Below, piece after piece: positions 15,955-24,644 of a DNA stretch of 64,000 nt. The stretch is taken from positions 1,426,001 to 1,490,000 of the forward strand of contig NZ_CP107811.1 of the NCBI RefSeq assembly GCF_036346105.1. The letters are read 5' to 3'. The stretch is from Streptomyces sp. NBC_00539. Its GTDB lineage: Bacteria > Actinomycetota > Actinomycetes > Streptomycetales > Streptomycetaceae. Each line of letters opens with the position of its first letter. The stretch's first letter is position 1. The notes beneath the pieces were generated by a model. It had not been told where the DNA came from, did not search any database, and saw nothing but the letters and a program-made list of their open reading frames with translations. The position numbers were made by a program, and so were the translations under genes.

Positions 15955-17165
15955 CGGGTCACCGTCCACGCCTCGGTCCTGCGGCCGCCGCGGCCGAGCG
16001 CGGTGAAGGAGGAGGCGACCTCGGTCAGCCACTCCACCTCGTCGCGGAAGTCCTCGTAGGGCGGCCGGGCGGGGATCTCCGGGGACTCGGCCTCCTCGGC
16101 CCGCTCCTCGGGGTCCCGGCTCAGTGCGGCGCGCACCTGGAGGGCTTCGCCGAGGGGCGAGGTCGGATCCTCCGGCAGACCGAGCGAGCGGGCGACGCGG
16201 GAGAAGTCCGCGAGCGAGAGCGAGGTGCGCAGGATCAGCTGCCCGTCGCGGATCTCGATCACCCGCCGGTAAAGGCTGTAGTGCAGGTCCCTGGGCGGCA
16301 GCAGGTCACGCATCCAGGAGCGGGGCGGGTCCAGCGCGATGTCGGGGGACGCCTGGTGCAGGGCCCACCACAGGGGTCGCAGCCGGAGGTAGGCACGGTA
16401 GCTGCGGCCCCAGGCCCGGGCGCGGGTGAGGTGGATGCCCCAGGCCGGGATGGTCCATCCGGTGACCTGGAGCAGTGCGCCGATGCTGCCGCAGGCCCAC
16501 TGGACCGGGTCGAGGCCCGCGCCGTCGAAGTGCAGCCGGGTGCCGGCGATCTGGATGCCGCGGGTGACGCAGTAGACCAGGATGAGCGTGGCGCCGACGG
16601 TGACGGTCCGCATGCCGGCCGCGAGCCACTGGCGGTTGGCCACCTTGGTGAAGCGCATCGACAGCCGGACCGTCTCGGCCTGTCCCACGGCGCATATCAG
16701 CAGGTAGAAGGACATGTAGAGGGCGTATCCGCCGTGGTGGATGCTCAGCAGGATCGTCGATGTCGCCGTGTCGGAGTGCGCCACCGGGCCCACGACGAAG
16801 GAGGAGGTCACGAGCACGCAGAGCGCGGCGCCGAAGAACAGCAGGCGCCGGCGGGCCATCCGCCGGGCCTGGGCGGGGGGCGAGGACCAGTGGACGAGGA
16901 CCACTTGCTGCGCCGCCGTGAGCACGACCACCGCCACCTGGGTGATCAGCGAGGTGATGTTGGGGACGCCGAAGAACCCCGAGATGTGCAGCCTCAGTTG
17001 GTCCAGGTCGACGAGGAAGCTGATCCCGGAGCACAGGAAGTAGACGCACAGCGCCCACAGCGCCACGTCGTGCTTGCGGCGCACCAGGTCCGGGAGCCGG
17101 TAGGCGAAGGCGGCGAGACCGACGAAGGTACAGATCCAGGCGAGGGCCGTGTAGACCGCCGTCAC
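15951..17165 (-). CDS. 7-TM membrane protein, MAB_1171c-like
   Basis: Protein of 404 residues. Seven hydrophobic helices can be placed at about 4-22, 33-53, 69-92, 106-128, 138-160, 185-205 and 222-245, followed by a cytoplasmic domain of about 150 residues containing RDLHYSLYRRVIEIRDGQLILR. The topology resembles actinobacterial proteins named MAB_1171c-type putative transporters, a label not backed by transport data that I know of. Start GTG 17165 overlaps the upstream HEXXH gene (GTGA), and its own end overlaps the next gene (GTGA), so three proteins are made as a unit. A receptor-like role, with the soluble tail signalling, is as plausible as transport. Confidence 0.72.
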   Translation of the reverse strand: MTAVYTALAWICTFVGLAAFAYRLPDLVRRKHDVALWALCVYFLCSGISFLVDLDQLRLHISGFFGVPNITSLITQVAVVVLTAAQQVVLVHWSSPPAQARRMARRRLLFFGAALCVLVTSSFVVGPVAHSDTATSTILLSIHHGGYALYMSFYLLICAVGQAETVRLSMRFTKVANRQWLAAGMRTVTVGATLILVYCVTRGIQIAGTRLHFDGAGLDPVQWACGSIGALLQVTGWTIPAWGIHLTRARAWGRSYRAYLRLRPLWWALHQASPDIALDPPRSWMRDLLPPRDLHYSLYRRVIEIRDGQLILRTSLSLADFSRVARSLGLPEDPTSPLGEALQVRAALSRDPEERAEEAESPEIPARPPYEDFRDEVEWLTEVASSFTALGRGGRRTEAWTVTR

Positions 17166-17737
17166 TGCGGTTCCGTCCTGCCGAGACCCTGCTCGATGCG
17201 GGCGACGACGTCGGCGGCCTCCGCGGGTACGGCCCAGGCGGGTTCGACCCAGCGTTTGGTGACCCTGGCCAGGATGAGCGAGGCCATGGTCTCGGCCTCC
17301 TGCTCCTCGTCGTCGCTGTAGCGGGAGCGCATGAGCAGTCCCCGTACGCCGGCGGGGTCGACGTTCGACAGGAGTGGCCCGGAAGGAGTGTGGTCCAGCG
17401 GTACCGAGCCGCGGTGCTCGAAGGCGATGTGGGCGAGTTCGTGGGTGATGATGTGTTCTTTGTGTGCGGGCGACGCGGACTTCTCGAAGGCGACGACATC
17501 GAAGTCGTCCAATTTCAGCCACAGGCCCAGCAAATGGCGTTCCGGGAAGGAGGTCGGAATCAGATGAATGGTTCGGCGGCGGCTCTCGCTGAGATAGCGG
17601 TGGAGTTCGTCGATTCCGCAGCCGTGCTCCATACCCCACTCCACCAGCATCGCCTCACAGGTACGGCGGACCCTTTTGAGCCGGCGCCTGCGCCGTCTGT
17701 CCTCCGATGCCGGCGACGCTGAGCCCGGTATCTTCAT
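17162..17737 (-). CDS. ImmA/IrrE-type metallopeptidase-like protein
   Basis: Protein of 191 residues with an intact HEXXH zinc motif, HELAH at residues 99-103, in the context ITHELAHIAFEHRG typical of ImmA/IrrE (DUF955) proteins. The N-terminus is very basic (RRRRRRLKRVRR at 14-25). ImmA and IrrE cleave XRE-type repressors; in this gene family from actinomycetes the substrate is unknown and no XRE gene is adjacent. ATG 17737 is preceded by GGAGG at good distance. It is the first gene of the coupled cassette with the 7-TM and helical-repeat proteins. A downstream Asp/Glu-rich segment (SRYSDDEEQEAETMA) may provide the third zinc ligand. Confidence 0.8.
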   Translation of the reverse strand: MKIPGSASPASEDRRRRRRLKRVRRTCEAMLVEWGMEHGCGIDELHRYLSESRRRTIHLIPTSFPERHLLGLWLKLDDFDVVAFEKSASPAHKEHIITHELAHIAFEHRGSVPLDHTPSGPLLSNVDPAGVRGLLMRSRYSDDEEQEAETMASLILARVTKRWVEPAWAVPAEAADVVARIEQGLGRTEPQ

Positions 17738-17857
17738 CCCTCAGTCCTCCGGCGGAACTCGTCGGCTGCCCTCCCCTGCCCGTGCCCGATGATCTCCGGG
17801 GCAGACGACGCGGTCATGATGTCACACGCCAACTCCCTTCTGTCCGTTGTGGGTTCT

Positions 17858-17879
17858 ATCCGGCCACGCATCGCCGGAT
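17858..17879 (-). terminator. candidate terminator downstream of mepB
   Basis: 7-bp stem ATCCGGC/GCCGGAT (17858-17864, 17873-17879) with an 8-nt loop about 70 bases past the MepB stop, in the 210-bp gap that also holds the promoter of the HEXXH cassette. No gene is visible in 17738-17947. Confidence 0.4.
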
Positions 17880-17947
17880 TCCGTCGAAAGCGGGCGGGGA
17901 CGAATAGTGCGTCCGGGATATGCCGTGCGGTAATTCGACGCGATTCC

Positions 17948-18520
17948 CTAGGGGCGGTGGAGCTCTCGGGCGCGGACGGGATCGACGGTGCCGCCCTCGG
18001 GGACGGGCAGGAAGTGGTCCGACTGCCACGCCTGCGTGCGCTCCGCCTGGCGGCTGGTGGTGGTCACCCAGGGCGGGTACACGCGGAATGCCCGCTTCCC
18101 GCCCGACCCGTCCACGGAAACGACCCCGTGCCGTCGGAGCGCGTCGAGGGGAAGGACGAACTGGCCGAAGCGGTCTGCGTCCCGGGTGCTGACGACGAAC
18201 AGGTCGACGGGGTCCGTGGTGTCGAACGGCCGAATGGGGCCGCCCGGGGACCTCTGCCACACGGTGACGAACTGGCCGGCCTTCGTGGGGGTCGTCCTGG
18301 CCGCGCGGAACCGGACGCGCCGGCCGTCCAGGGTGAAATGGTGGGCGGCGTACGCGGCGCTCTCGGGTTCGGGGACCGGCTGGGAGCAGGTGAAGCCGCA
18401 GGGATCGTAGACGAGCGCTTTCGCCGCGAGGAGGTCCCCGTGGGTGACGGTGGCGTCCCAGCGCGCCGTGGGGCCGGTCGGCGGACGGGGATCTGACGGG
18501 TACGCGCGGTCGGTCGGCAT
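17948..18520 (-). CDS. MepB family protein
   Basis: Protein of 190 residues matching the MepB family pattern: AAHHFTLDGRRVRFRAARTTPTKAGQFVTVWQR, then PFDTTDPVDLFVV, FGQFVLPLDAL and KRAFRVYPPWV with a final TQAWQSDHF. In Staphylococcus mepB lies beside the MepA multidrug pump, but no biochemical function is established. Here there is no pump next to it. ATG at 18520. The macro-domain gene lies 42 bp upstream on the same strand, so co-transcription with macro domain and FAD oxidoreductase is likely. It starts with a proline-rich 20-residue stretch that is probably disordered. Confidence 0.8.
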   Translation of the reverse strand: MPTDRAYPSDPRPPTGPTARWDATVTHGDLLAAKALVYDPCGFTCSQPVPEPESAAYAAHHFTLDGRRVRFRAARTTPTKAGQFVTVWQRSPGGPIRPFDTTDPVDLFVVSTRDADRFGQFVLPLDALRRHGVVSVDGSGGKRAFRVYPPWVTTTSRQAERTQAWQSDHFLPVPEGGTVDPVRARELHRP

Positions 18521-18562
18521 CGCCCCACCCTGTCACGCGTCGCCGCGGACAGGGCACCGCCG

Positions 18563-19075
18563 TCAGCCCAGGGCGGCGGCGAAGGCGGCGTGGGCGGCGG
18601 CGTCGAAGAGGACGAAGCGGACCTCCTCCACCGAGGTCGGCGTCGTGCGCACCGTCTCCACCGCGATGCGGGCGCCGTCGTCCATCGGCCAGCCGTAGAC
18701 CCCCGTCGAGATGGCCGGGAAGGCGACCGTACGGGCACCGAGCTCGTCCGCGACGCGCAGGGATTCTCGGTAGCAGGAGGCGAGCAGCTCCGAGCGGTCC
18801 TCGTGGCGCGAGTACACGGGCCCCACGGTGTGGATGACGTACGAGGCCGGCAGGCGCCCCGCCGTGGTGGCGACGGCCCTGCCGGTCGGCAGGCCCTTGC
18901 CGTAGTGGGAGCGGCGCAGCCGCTCGCAGTCGGCGAGGATCTGCGGCCCGCCGCGCCGGTGGATCGCGCCGTCCACTCCCCCGCCGCCCAGCAGCGAGGA
19001 GTTGGCGGCGTTGACCACGGCGTCCACGCGTTCCTCGGTGATGTCTCCTTGGACGAGGGTGATGCGGAGCGACAT
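18563..19075 (-). CDS. macro-domain protein, O-acetyl-ADP-ribose deacetylase type
   Basis: Protein of 170 residues. The macro fold is clear: ITLVQGDITEERVDAVVNAANSSL, then GGGGVDGAIHRRGG (catalytic-loop region), PTGRAVATTAGRLPASYVIHTVGP and ISTGVYGWPMDDGARIA near the phosphate loop. Such YmdB-like enzymes hydrolyse O-acetyl-ADP-ribose and can reverse mono-ADP-ribosylation. The ATG at 19075 shares one base with the stop of the FAD oxidoreductase (TGATG); GTG at 19078 is an in-frame alternative. This tight coupling to an oxidoreductase is not explained by known pathways. Confidence 0.92.
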   Translation of the reverse strand: MSLRITLVQGDITEERVDAVVNAANSSLLGGGGVDGAIHRRGGPQILADCERLRRSHYGKGLPTGRAVATTAGRLPASYVIHTVGPVYSRHEDRSELLASCYRESLRVADELGARTVAFPAISTGVYGWPMDDGARIAVETVRTTPTSVEEVRFVLFDAAAHAAFAAALG

Positions 19076-20493
19076 CACGGTGCCTTTCGCAGGTGGCGCC
19101 AGACGGCCTTGGCGGCGTTGTGCCCGGACATGCCGTGGACTCCGGGGCCCGGCGGGGTCGCCGAGGAGCACAGGAACACCGCCGGATGGGCGGTGGTGTA
19201 CGGGGACAGGGTGATCTTCGGGCGGAGCAGCAGCTGGAGCCCGGAGGCGGCGCCGCAGGCGATGTCCCCGCCGACGTAGTTGGGGTTGCGCGCGGCGAGC
19301 TGCGGCGGCCCGGCGGTGGCGCGGGCCAGTACGAGGTCGCGGAAGCCGGGCGCGAAGCGCTCGATCCGGCGTTCCATCGCCTCGGTGAGGTCGCCGTCCC
19401 AGCCCGACGGTACGTGCCCGTACGCCCAGAAGACGTGCTTGCCCTCGGGCGCCCGGCCGGGGTCGAGGAGGCTGGGCTGGGCGGTGATCAGGAAGGGGTT
19501 ACGGGGGGCACGGCCGCCGGAGGCCAGTTGCAGGGCGGCGTCGATGTCGCGGGAGCGCGGGCCGATCTGGACGGTGCCGGCCCGGCGGGCCTCCTCCGCG
19601 GTCCAGGGGACCGGGCCGTCCAGCGCGTAGTCGACCTTGAAGACGGAGGCTCCGTACCGGTAGCCGTCGTAGGCCCGGCCCAGCCGGGCGATCCGCGCCA
19701 GTGCGGTCGGCGAGGTGTCGAAGACGTACGCGCGGGCCGGGGGCAGGTCGTCGAGGCGCTTGACCTCGAAGTCGGTGTGCACCGCGCCCCCGAGGTCGCG
19801 CAGGTAAGCGGCGAGGGCGTCGGAGATGGACTGCGAGCCGCCGCGCGGCATCGGCCAGCCGCCGGCGTGCGCGGCCAGCGCGAAGACCAGGCCGACGGCG
19901 CCGGTCCCGATCCCGTTCAGCGGTGCGATCACGTGCGCCACGAGACCGGCGAACAGCGCGCGGGCCCGGTCGTCGCGGAAGCGGCGCATCAGCCAGGTGG
20001 CGGGCGGCAGCCCGGAGAACCCGAAGCGGGCCAGGGTGAGCGGGTCCCGGGGCAGCGCGGTCGAGGGCAGGGACATGAAGTCCCTGGACAGGGTGTCCCA
20101 CTTGCCGAGGAACGGCGCTACCAGGCGGCGGTAGGCGCCCGCGTCCCGCGGCCCGAAGGACGCGGCCGTCTGGGCGACCGAGCGGGCCAGCACCGCGGCC
20201 GTGCCGTCGTCGAACGGGTGCGCCATGGGCAGCGGGGCGTGCAGCCACTCCAGCCCGTACCGCCCCAGCGGCATCGTCGCGAACACCGGCGAGCCGACGC
20301 CGAGCGGGTGCACCGCCGAGCAGGGGTCGTGCCGGAAGCCGGGGAGGGTGAGTTCCTCGGTGCGGGCCCCGCCGCCGATGCCGGCGGCGGCTTCGAAGAC
20401 GGCCACGGACAGCCCGCGCCGGGCCAGTTCGACGGCGGCGGTCAGCCCGTTGGGGCCCGCCCCCACCACGACCGCATCGAGAATCGAGGGCAC
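19075..20493 (-). CDS. FAD-dependent oxidoreductase, phytoene desaturase-like
   Basis: Protein of 472 residues. An N-terminal Rossmann FAD motif ([20 protein letters not shown], followed by [16 protein letters not shown]) and a C-terminal FAD-contact segment ([17 protein letters not shown]) are both typical of the NAD(P)/FAD-dependent amine oxidase/phytoene desaturase superfamily. The substrate is unknown. There are no carotenoid genes (crtB, crtE) near, so a carotenoid role is not supported. It is upstream of, and one base overlapping with, the macro-domain gene. ATG 20493 lies 90 bp from the inositol monophosphatase-like gene's stop. Confidence 0.85.
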   Translation of the reverse strand: MPSILDAVVVGAGPNGLTAAVELARRGLSVAVFEAAAGIGGGARTEELTLPGFRHDPCSAVHPLGVGSPVFATMPLGRYGLEWLHAPLPMAHPFDDGTAAVLARSVAQTAASFGPRDAGAYRRLVAPFLGKWDTLSRDFMSLPSTALPRDPLTLARFGFSGLPPATWLMRRFRDDRARALFAGLVAHVIAPLNGIGTGAVGLVFALAAHAGGWPMPRGGSQSISDALAAYLRDLGGAVHTDFEVKRLDDLPPARAYVFDTSPTALARIARLGRAYDGYRYGASVFKVDYALDGPVPWTAEEARRAGTVQIGPRSRDIDAALQLASGGRAPRNPFLITAQPSLLDPGRAPEGKHVFWAYGHVPSGWDGDLTEAMERRIERFAPGFRDLVLARATAGPPQLAARNPNYVGGDIACGAASGLQLLLRPKITLSPYTTAHPAVFLCSSATPPGPGVHGMSGHNAAKAVWRHLRKAP

Positions 20494-20583
20494 CTTACGA
20501 CTCCTTCGTCCGGCGGCGGCACCGCATGTGAGACGGCGGTGCGTCCAGGCGGCACTGTATTGAAGACATGGAGCGGCCGGCCG

Positions 20584-21408
20584 TCATTCGCCGCGCAGCA
20601 GCTCGCGGATCCGCACCACCGTGGCCTCGTCGCGGCCCACGGCGAAGGGCAGCGCGTTGTCCCTGTCCACCCGGAAGGGCACCCCGGCGACGGTGCTCTG
20701 CTCGCCTCCCGCCTCGGCGACCAGCAGCAGTCCGGCCGCGTGGTCCCACGCCGAGGGCCAGCTGAAGGCCAGGCCGTCCATCTCGCCGCGGGCCACCTTG
20801 AGGTACTCCAGGCCGGCCGATCCGCAGGGGCGGGCCGCGACCCCGGGCACATCGAGCCGGGCCAGGGTGCGCTTGTCCTCGTCGGAGGTGTACAGCGGGT
20901 GGGCCATGGCGACGCGCAGCACGGCACCGGGCTCCGGGGAACCGCTGTGGATGCGCGCGCCGTTGACGTGGGCGCCCTCACCGCGCACGGCGGTCGCCAG
21001 CTCGTCCAGCGCCGGGGCGTACGTCCAGGAGGCGAGGATCTCTCCGCGGTGGGCCAGCGCGACCAGGGTGCAGAAGCCGGGGTCACCGCTGACGAACTGC
21101 CGGGTGCCGTCCACCGGGTCCACGATCCACACGGGCGCGTCGGCGCGCAGCGCCGCGTACACCGTGGGGTCGGCGTGCACGGCCTCCTCGCCGACGACGG
21201 CGGAGCCGGGCAGCAGCCGGGTCAGCGAGGCCGTCAGGTGCTCCTCGGCCTTGCGGTCGGCGACGGTGACCAGGTCGTGCGGGCCGCTCTTCTCGTCGAC
21301 CTCGTGCTCGGCGAGCTGGCGGAACCTCGGCATGACCTCGACCGCGACCGCCTTGCGGACGGCCTCCTCGACGGCCGACAGGTCAAGGGCCGGAAATTCT
21401 GTGATCAT
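20584..21408 (-). CDS. inositol monophosphatase family protein
   Basis: Protein of 274 residues with the complete Li-sensitive phosphatase signature: GEEAVHAD (metal Glu), WIVDPVDGTRQFVSGDP (DPxDGT motif 1) and SAWDHAAGLLLVAEAGG (motif 2). It hydrolyses a sugar or nucleotide phosphomonoester; inositol-1-phosphatase, histidinol-phosphatase and 3'-phosphoadenosine phosphatase activities all occur in this fold. ATG at 21408 has GGAGG 4 bases upstream. It could process inositol phosphate for mycothiol or phosphoinositides. Neighbours on the same strand are spaced by about 90-100 bp and need not be co-transcribed. Confidence 0.9.
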   Translation of the reverse strand: MITEFPALDLSAVEEAVRKAVAVEVMPRFRQLAEHEVDEKSGPHDLVTVADRKAEEHLTASLTRLLPGSAVVGEEAVHADPTVYAALRADAPVWIVDPVDGTRQFVSGDPGFCTLVALAHRGEILASWTYAPALDELATAVRGEGAHVNGARIHSGSPEPGAVLRVAMAHPLYTSDEDKRTLARLDVPGVAARPCGSAGLEYLKVARGEMDGLAFSWPSAWDHAAGLLLVAEAGGEQSTVAGVPFRVDRDNALPFAVGRDEATVVRIRELLRGE

Positions 21409-21506
21409 GCCTCCATCACACCACGTCCGACTGACAAACCCCACCCGCTGTCCCGACGGACCCGAGGACTGCCGGTGGACGGCAGGTGTCCGTGTCCGGG
21501 CCGCGC

Positions 21507-23513
21507 TCAGCCGAGGTGCTGCCACAGGAAGGTGTGGGCGAGGGCCTGGTTGAAGGCGGCCTGCCCGTTGTCGGTGGCGCCGCCGTGGCCTCCGCCGGTG
21601 TTCTCGTAGAAGTGGACCCGGTGGCCGAGTTCGCGCAGGCGCGCGGCCGTCTTGCGGGCGTGGGCGGGGTGGACGCGGTCGTCGCGGGTGGAGGTCATCA
21701 GGAGCAGCGGCGGGTACGGGCGGCCGGCGGCCAGCTGGTGGTAGGGGGAGATCGCCCGCAGGTGGGGGCGGTCGGCTTCGTCGTCCGGGTCGCCGTACTC
21801 GCCGGTCCAGGAGGCGCCCGCCAGGAGCTTGTGGAAGCGGAGCATGTCCAGCAGGGGGACCTTGGCGACGATCGCGCCGAACAACTGGGGGTAGCGGGTG
21901 AGCATGGCGCCCATGAGGAGGCCGCCGTTGCTGGCGCCGAGGGCCCCGAGCCGCCCGGGGGTGGTGATGCCGCGCTCGACGAGGTCGCGGGCGACGGCGG
22001 CGAAGTCCTCGAAGGCGCGGGGCCGGCCGGCGCCGAGGGCGGCCTGGTGCCAGGCCGGTCCGTACTCGCCACCACCGCGGATGTTGGCCACGGCGTAGGT
22101 GCCGCCGCGGGCCAGCCAGGCCCGGCCGGTGACCGGGCTGTAGCGGGGTGTCTGCAGGTCCCGGAAGCCTCCGTACCCGTACAGCAGCACCGGCCGGGGG
22201 CCGCACGCGCCGTCGGGGCCGACGACGAAGTACGGCACCCGGGTGCCGTCCGCCGAGGTGGCGAAGTACTGCCGCGCCGCCATTCCCGTGGCGTCGAAGT
22301 GGGCCGGGGCCTGCTTGAGGGTCTCGGTGGCGCCGCCGATCTCGCCCCGGTAGAGGGTGGACGGCCGCAGGAAGGAGTCGACGTCGAGGAAGTACTCGTC
22401 GGACACGTACGGGTCCGTGTCGGTGATGCCCGCGGACGACAGCGGCGCCACGTCCGCCAGCGGCCGCCGCGCCCACTCCCCGCCGGGGCCGGGGGTGAGG
22501 ACCTCGATGCGGGTCGCGACGTCGGACAAGGTCTCCAGGATGAGGTGGTGGCGGGTCCAGCTGTGCCCGGCCAGGGCGGTGCGCCCGTCGGGGGCGAACA
22601 GTACGGAGGCGGTGCGGTCACCGGCGAGGTACGCCTCGAAGTCGAAGGCGAGGAGGGAACCGGCCGGATGCCCCAGCCACGGGGACTTCGGGGTGACGAT
22701 GAGCCACCGCTTCCAGGCGTACTTGCCCGCGTCGTCCGGTACGTCCAGGCGTACCGGCGTGTCGTCGGCGGCCAGGAGGAACAGCTCGTGGTGCCAGAAG
22801 TCCCGGGCCCTGGAGACGAAGTCCCGTTCGAAGCCCGGCGTGGGGTCCCGCCAGCCCGTGGCCGCGATGTCCGCCGCCTCCGCCTCGAAGACGGGCTGCG
22901 CCTGAGCGAGGGCCGTGCCGCGGCGCCACCGGCGTACGGTGCGGGGGTAGCCGGCGTCGGTGAGGGAGCCCGGGCCGGTGTCGGTGCCCACGTACACGTG
23001 GTCGGCGTCGATCCAGCCGATCCGGGTCTTCGCCTCCCCCACCTCGAACCCGTCCGGGACGAACGCCTTCGTGCCGAGGTCGAACTCCCGGACCACGACG
23101 GCGTCCGCGCCCTCCCGGGACAGGGTCACCAGCGCCCGCCGGTGGTCCGGGTAGCGCACCTGCGCCCCGTCCCACACCCACTCCACGCCCTCGTCGGCCC
23201 CCAGTGCGTCGACGTCCAGGAGCAGCTCCCATTCGGGCGCGTCCTTGCGGTACTGCTCCAGTGTCGTACGCCGCCACAGGCCCTTCGGGTGCTCCGCGTC
23301 GCACCAGAAGTCGTAGAGGAACGGGCCCCGGCGGACGGTGTAGGGGATCCGGTCGCCCGCGTCGAGGGCCTCCCGCACGTCCCGCCGCAGCGCTTCGAAG
23401 CCGGGTCCGCGGGTCAGCGCGGCGAGCGTCTCCGCGTTCCGCTCGGCCACCCAGGCGAGCGCGTCCGCGCCCTCCACGTCCTCGAGCCACAGGTACGAGT
23501 CTTCATCCGTCAC
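21507..23513 (-). CDS. prolyl oligopeptidase family serine peptidase (S9)
   Basis: Protein of 668 residues without a signal peptide, so cytosolic. The N-terminal two thirds are beta-rich (propeller-type) and the C-terminal third is an alpha/beta hydrolase with the nucleophile in GASNGG (Ser528), the Asp in STRDDRVHP (about Asp612) and the His in GGGHGG (about His643). NIRGGGEYGPAWH preceding the catalytic domain is a conserved S9A segment. It should cleave short peptides after proline or related residues. Length is close to the prolyl oligopeptidase norm. ATG 23513; 48 bp from the next upstream gene's stop, so co-transcription with the enoyl-CoA hydratase-family gene is possible. Confidence 0.92.
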   Translation of the reverse strand: MTDEDSYLWLEDVEGADALAWVAERNAETLAALTRGPGFEALRRDVREALDAGDRIPYTVRRGPFLYDFWCDAEHPKGLWRRTTLEQYRKDAPEWELLLDVDALGADEGVEWVWDGAQVRYPDHRRALVTLSREGADAVVVREFDLGTKAFVPDGFEVGEAKTRIGWIDADHVYVGTDTGPGSLTDAGYPRTVRRWRRGTALAQAQPVFEAEAADIAATGWRDPTPGFERDFVSRARDFWHHELFLLAADDTPVRLDVPDDAGKYAWKRWLIVTPKSPWLGHPAGSLLAFDFEAYLAGDRTASVLFAPDGRTALAGHSWTRHHLILETLSDVATRIEVLTPGPGGEWARRPLADVAPLSSAGITDTDPYVSDEYFLDVDSFLRPSTLYRGEIGGATETLKQAPAHFDATGMAARQYFATSADGTRVPYFVVGPDGACGPRPVLLYGYGGFRDLQTPRYSPVTGRAWLARGGTYAVANIRGGGEYGPAWHQAALGAGRPRAFEDFAAVARDLVERGITTPGRLGALGASNGGLLMGAMLTRYPQLFGAIVAKVPLLDMLRFHKLLAGASWTGEYGDPDDEADRPHLRAISPYHQLAAGRPYPPLLLMTSTRDDRVHPAHARKTAARLRELGHRVHFYENTGGGHGGATDNGQAAFNQALAHTFLWQHLG

Positions 23514-23561
23514 GACGGGCGATTCTCCCCGATCTGCGGCAGCCGCGGGCGTGACCGGGCC

Positions 23562-24644
23562 TCAGGTCCGTGCCCGGCCGGCCTCCCGCGGGGTGTCGGG
23601 GGCGGAGAGGACCAGTTCCCGGCCGGGGCCGAGCGGGGCGAAGTGGCGGGCCACTTCCTCGTCGCAGACATCGGCGAGGTCGGCGGGCGCCCAGCGGGGG
23701 CTGCGGTCCTTGTCGATGACCTGGGCCCGGATGCCCTCGACCAGGTCGGGCGAGGCCAGCGCGGCGCAGGAGACGCGGTACTCCTGCTCCAGCACCCGCT
23801 CCAGCGGTCCGAGGTGCCGGGCCCGGCGCAGTGCGGCCAGGGTGACCTTGAGCGCGGTCGGTGACTTCGCGGCCAGCGTCACCGCGGCCTCCTTCGCCGC
23901 GGGCACGCCGCTGCAGAGCAACCGGGCGACGATCTCCTCGACCGTGTCGGCGGCGTAGCAGTCGTCGATCCACTCGCGCTGGGACGCCAGTTCACCGGCG
24001 GGCGCCAGGCCGACGTGCGCGGCGACGGCGTCGGGTACGGGTTCCCGCGCGAGGTCCGCCACCAGCGCACCGAGCCGCTCGGACGGTACGAAGTGGTCGG
24101 CGAGGCCGCACAGCACGGCGTCGGCGGCGCCGACGGACGCGCCCGTCAGGGCGAGGTGCGTGCCGAGTTCACCGGGCGCCAGCGAGAGGAGGTAGGTGCC
24201 GCCGACGTCGGGGACGAAGCCGATGCCGGTCTCGGGCATCGCGACGCGGGAGCGCTCGGTGACGATCCGCACGTCGCCGTGGGCGGATATCCCGACACCG
24301 CCGCCCATCACGATGCCGTCCATGAGGGCGACGTAGGGCTTGGGATAGCGGGCGATCAGCGCGTTGAGCCGGTACTCGTCCCGCCAGAAGTCCGCCGAGG
24401 CCCTGCCGCCCGTTCTGGCGTCCTCGTGGATCGCCCGGATGTCCCCGCCCGCGCACAGGCCGCGCTCTCCCGCCCCGGAGACCACCACGGTGTCGACGGC
24501 GGGGTCGTCGCGCCACGCGGTCAGGGCCTGCGCGATCCGCAGCACCATGGGGTGGCTGAGGGCGTTGAGGGCCTTCGGACGGTTGAGGACCAACCGGCCG
24601 GAGCGGCCCTCGACGTGGACGAGGACGTCTGCTTCTGCGGTCAC
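23562..24644 (-). CDS. 3-hydroxyisobutyryl-CoA hydrolase-like, enoyl-CoA hydratase superfamily
   Basis: Protein of 360 residues. The crotonase core is clear (GLCAGGDIRAIHEDA oxyanion-hole loop; ALMDGIVMGGGVGISAHG; VAMPETGIGFVPDVGGTYLL) and the extra C-terminal part with LERVLEQEYRVSCAAL and VEGIRAQVIDKDRSPRW is characteristic of 3-hydroxyisobutyryl-CoA hydrolase of valine breakdown, longer than plain enoyl-CoA hydratases. Start GTG 24644 overlaps a TGA that ends a 3' remnant of an acyl-CoA dehydrogenase, the expected upstream partner in such operons. The partner is broken, so the promoter and physiological supply of substrate may be lost. Confidence 0.88.
   Translation of the reverse strand: MTAEADVLVHVEGRSGRLVLNRPKALNALSHPMVLRIAQALTAWRDDPAVDTVVVSGAGERGLCAGGDIRAIHEDARTGGRASADFWRDEYRLNALIARYPKPYVALMDGIVMGGGVGISAHGDVRIVTERSRVAMPETGIGFVPDVGGTYLLSLAPGELGTHLALTGASVGAADAVLCGLADHFVPSERLGALVADLAREPVPDAVAAHVGLAPAGELASQREWIDDCYAADTVEEIVARLLCSGVPAAKEAAVTLAAKSPTALKVTLAALRRARHLGPLERVLEQEYRVSCAALASPDLVEGIRAQVIDKDRSPRWAPADLADVCDEEVARHFAPLGPGRELVLSAPDTPREAGRART

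Noticed and set aside
15013-17737. Prophage or integrative element because of the ImmA-like gene
   Set aside because: No integrase, excisionase, XRE repressor, att-like repeat or phage gene nearby, and base composition does not differ visibly from the surroundings.
19075-20493. Carotenoid desaturase (crtI)
   Set aside because: The FAD motifs are shared by the whole superfamily; there is no crtE, crtB or crtY, and the partner is a macro-domain gene.
19093-21609. An 838-codon plus-strand open frame opposite the FAD oxidoreductase and IMPase genes
   Set aside because: Low-complexity Arg/Gly/Val product, no motif, and both genes on the other strand have full catalytic signatures.
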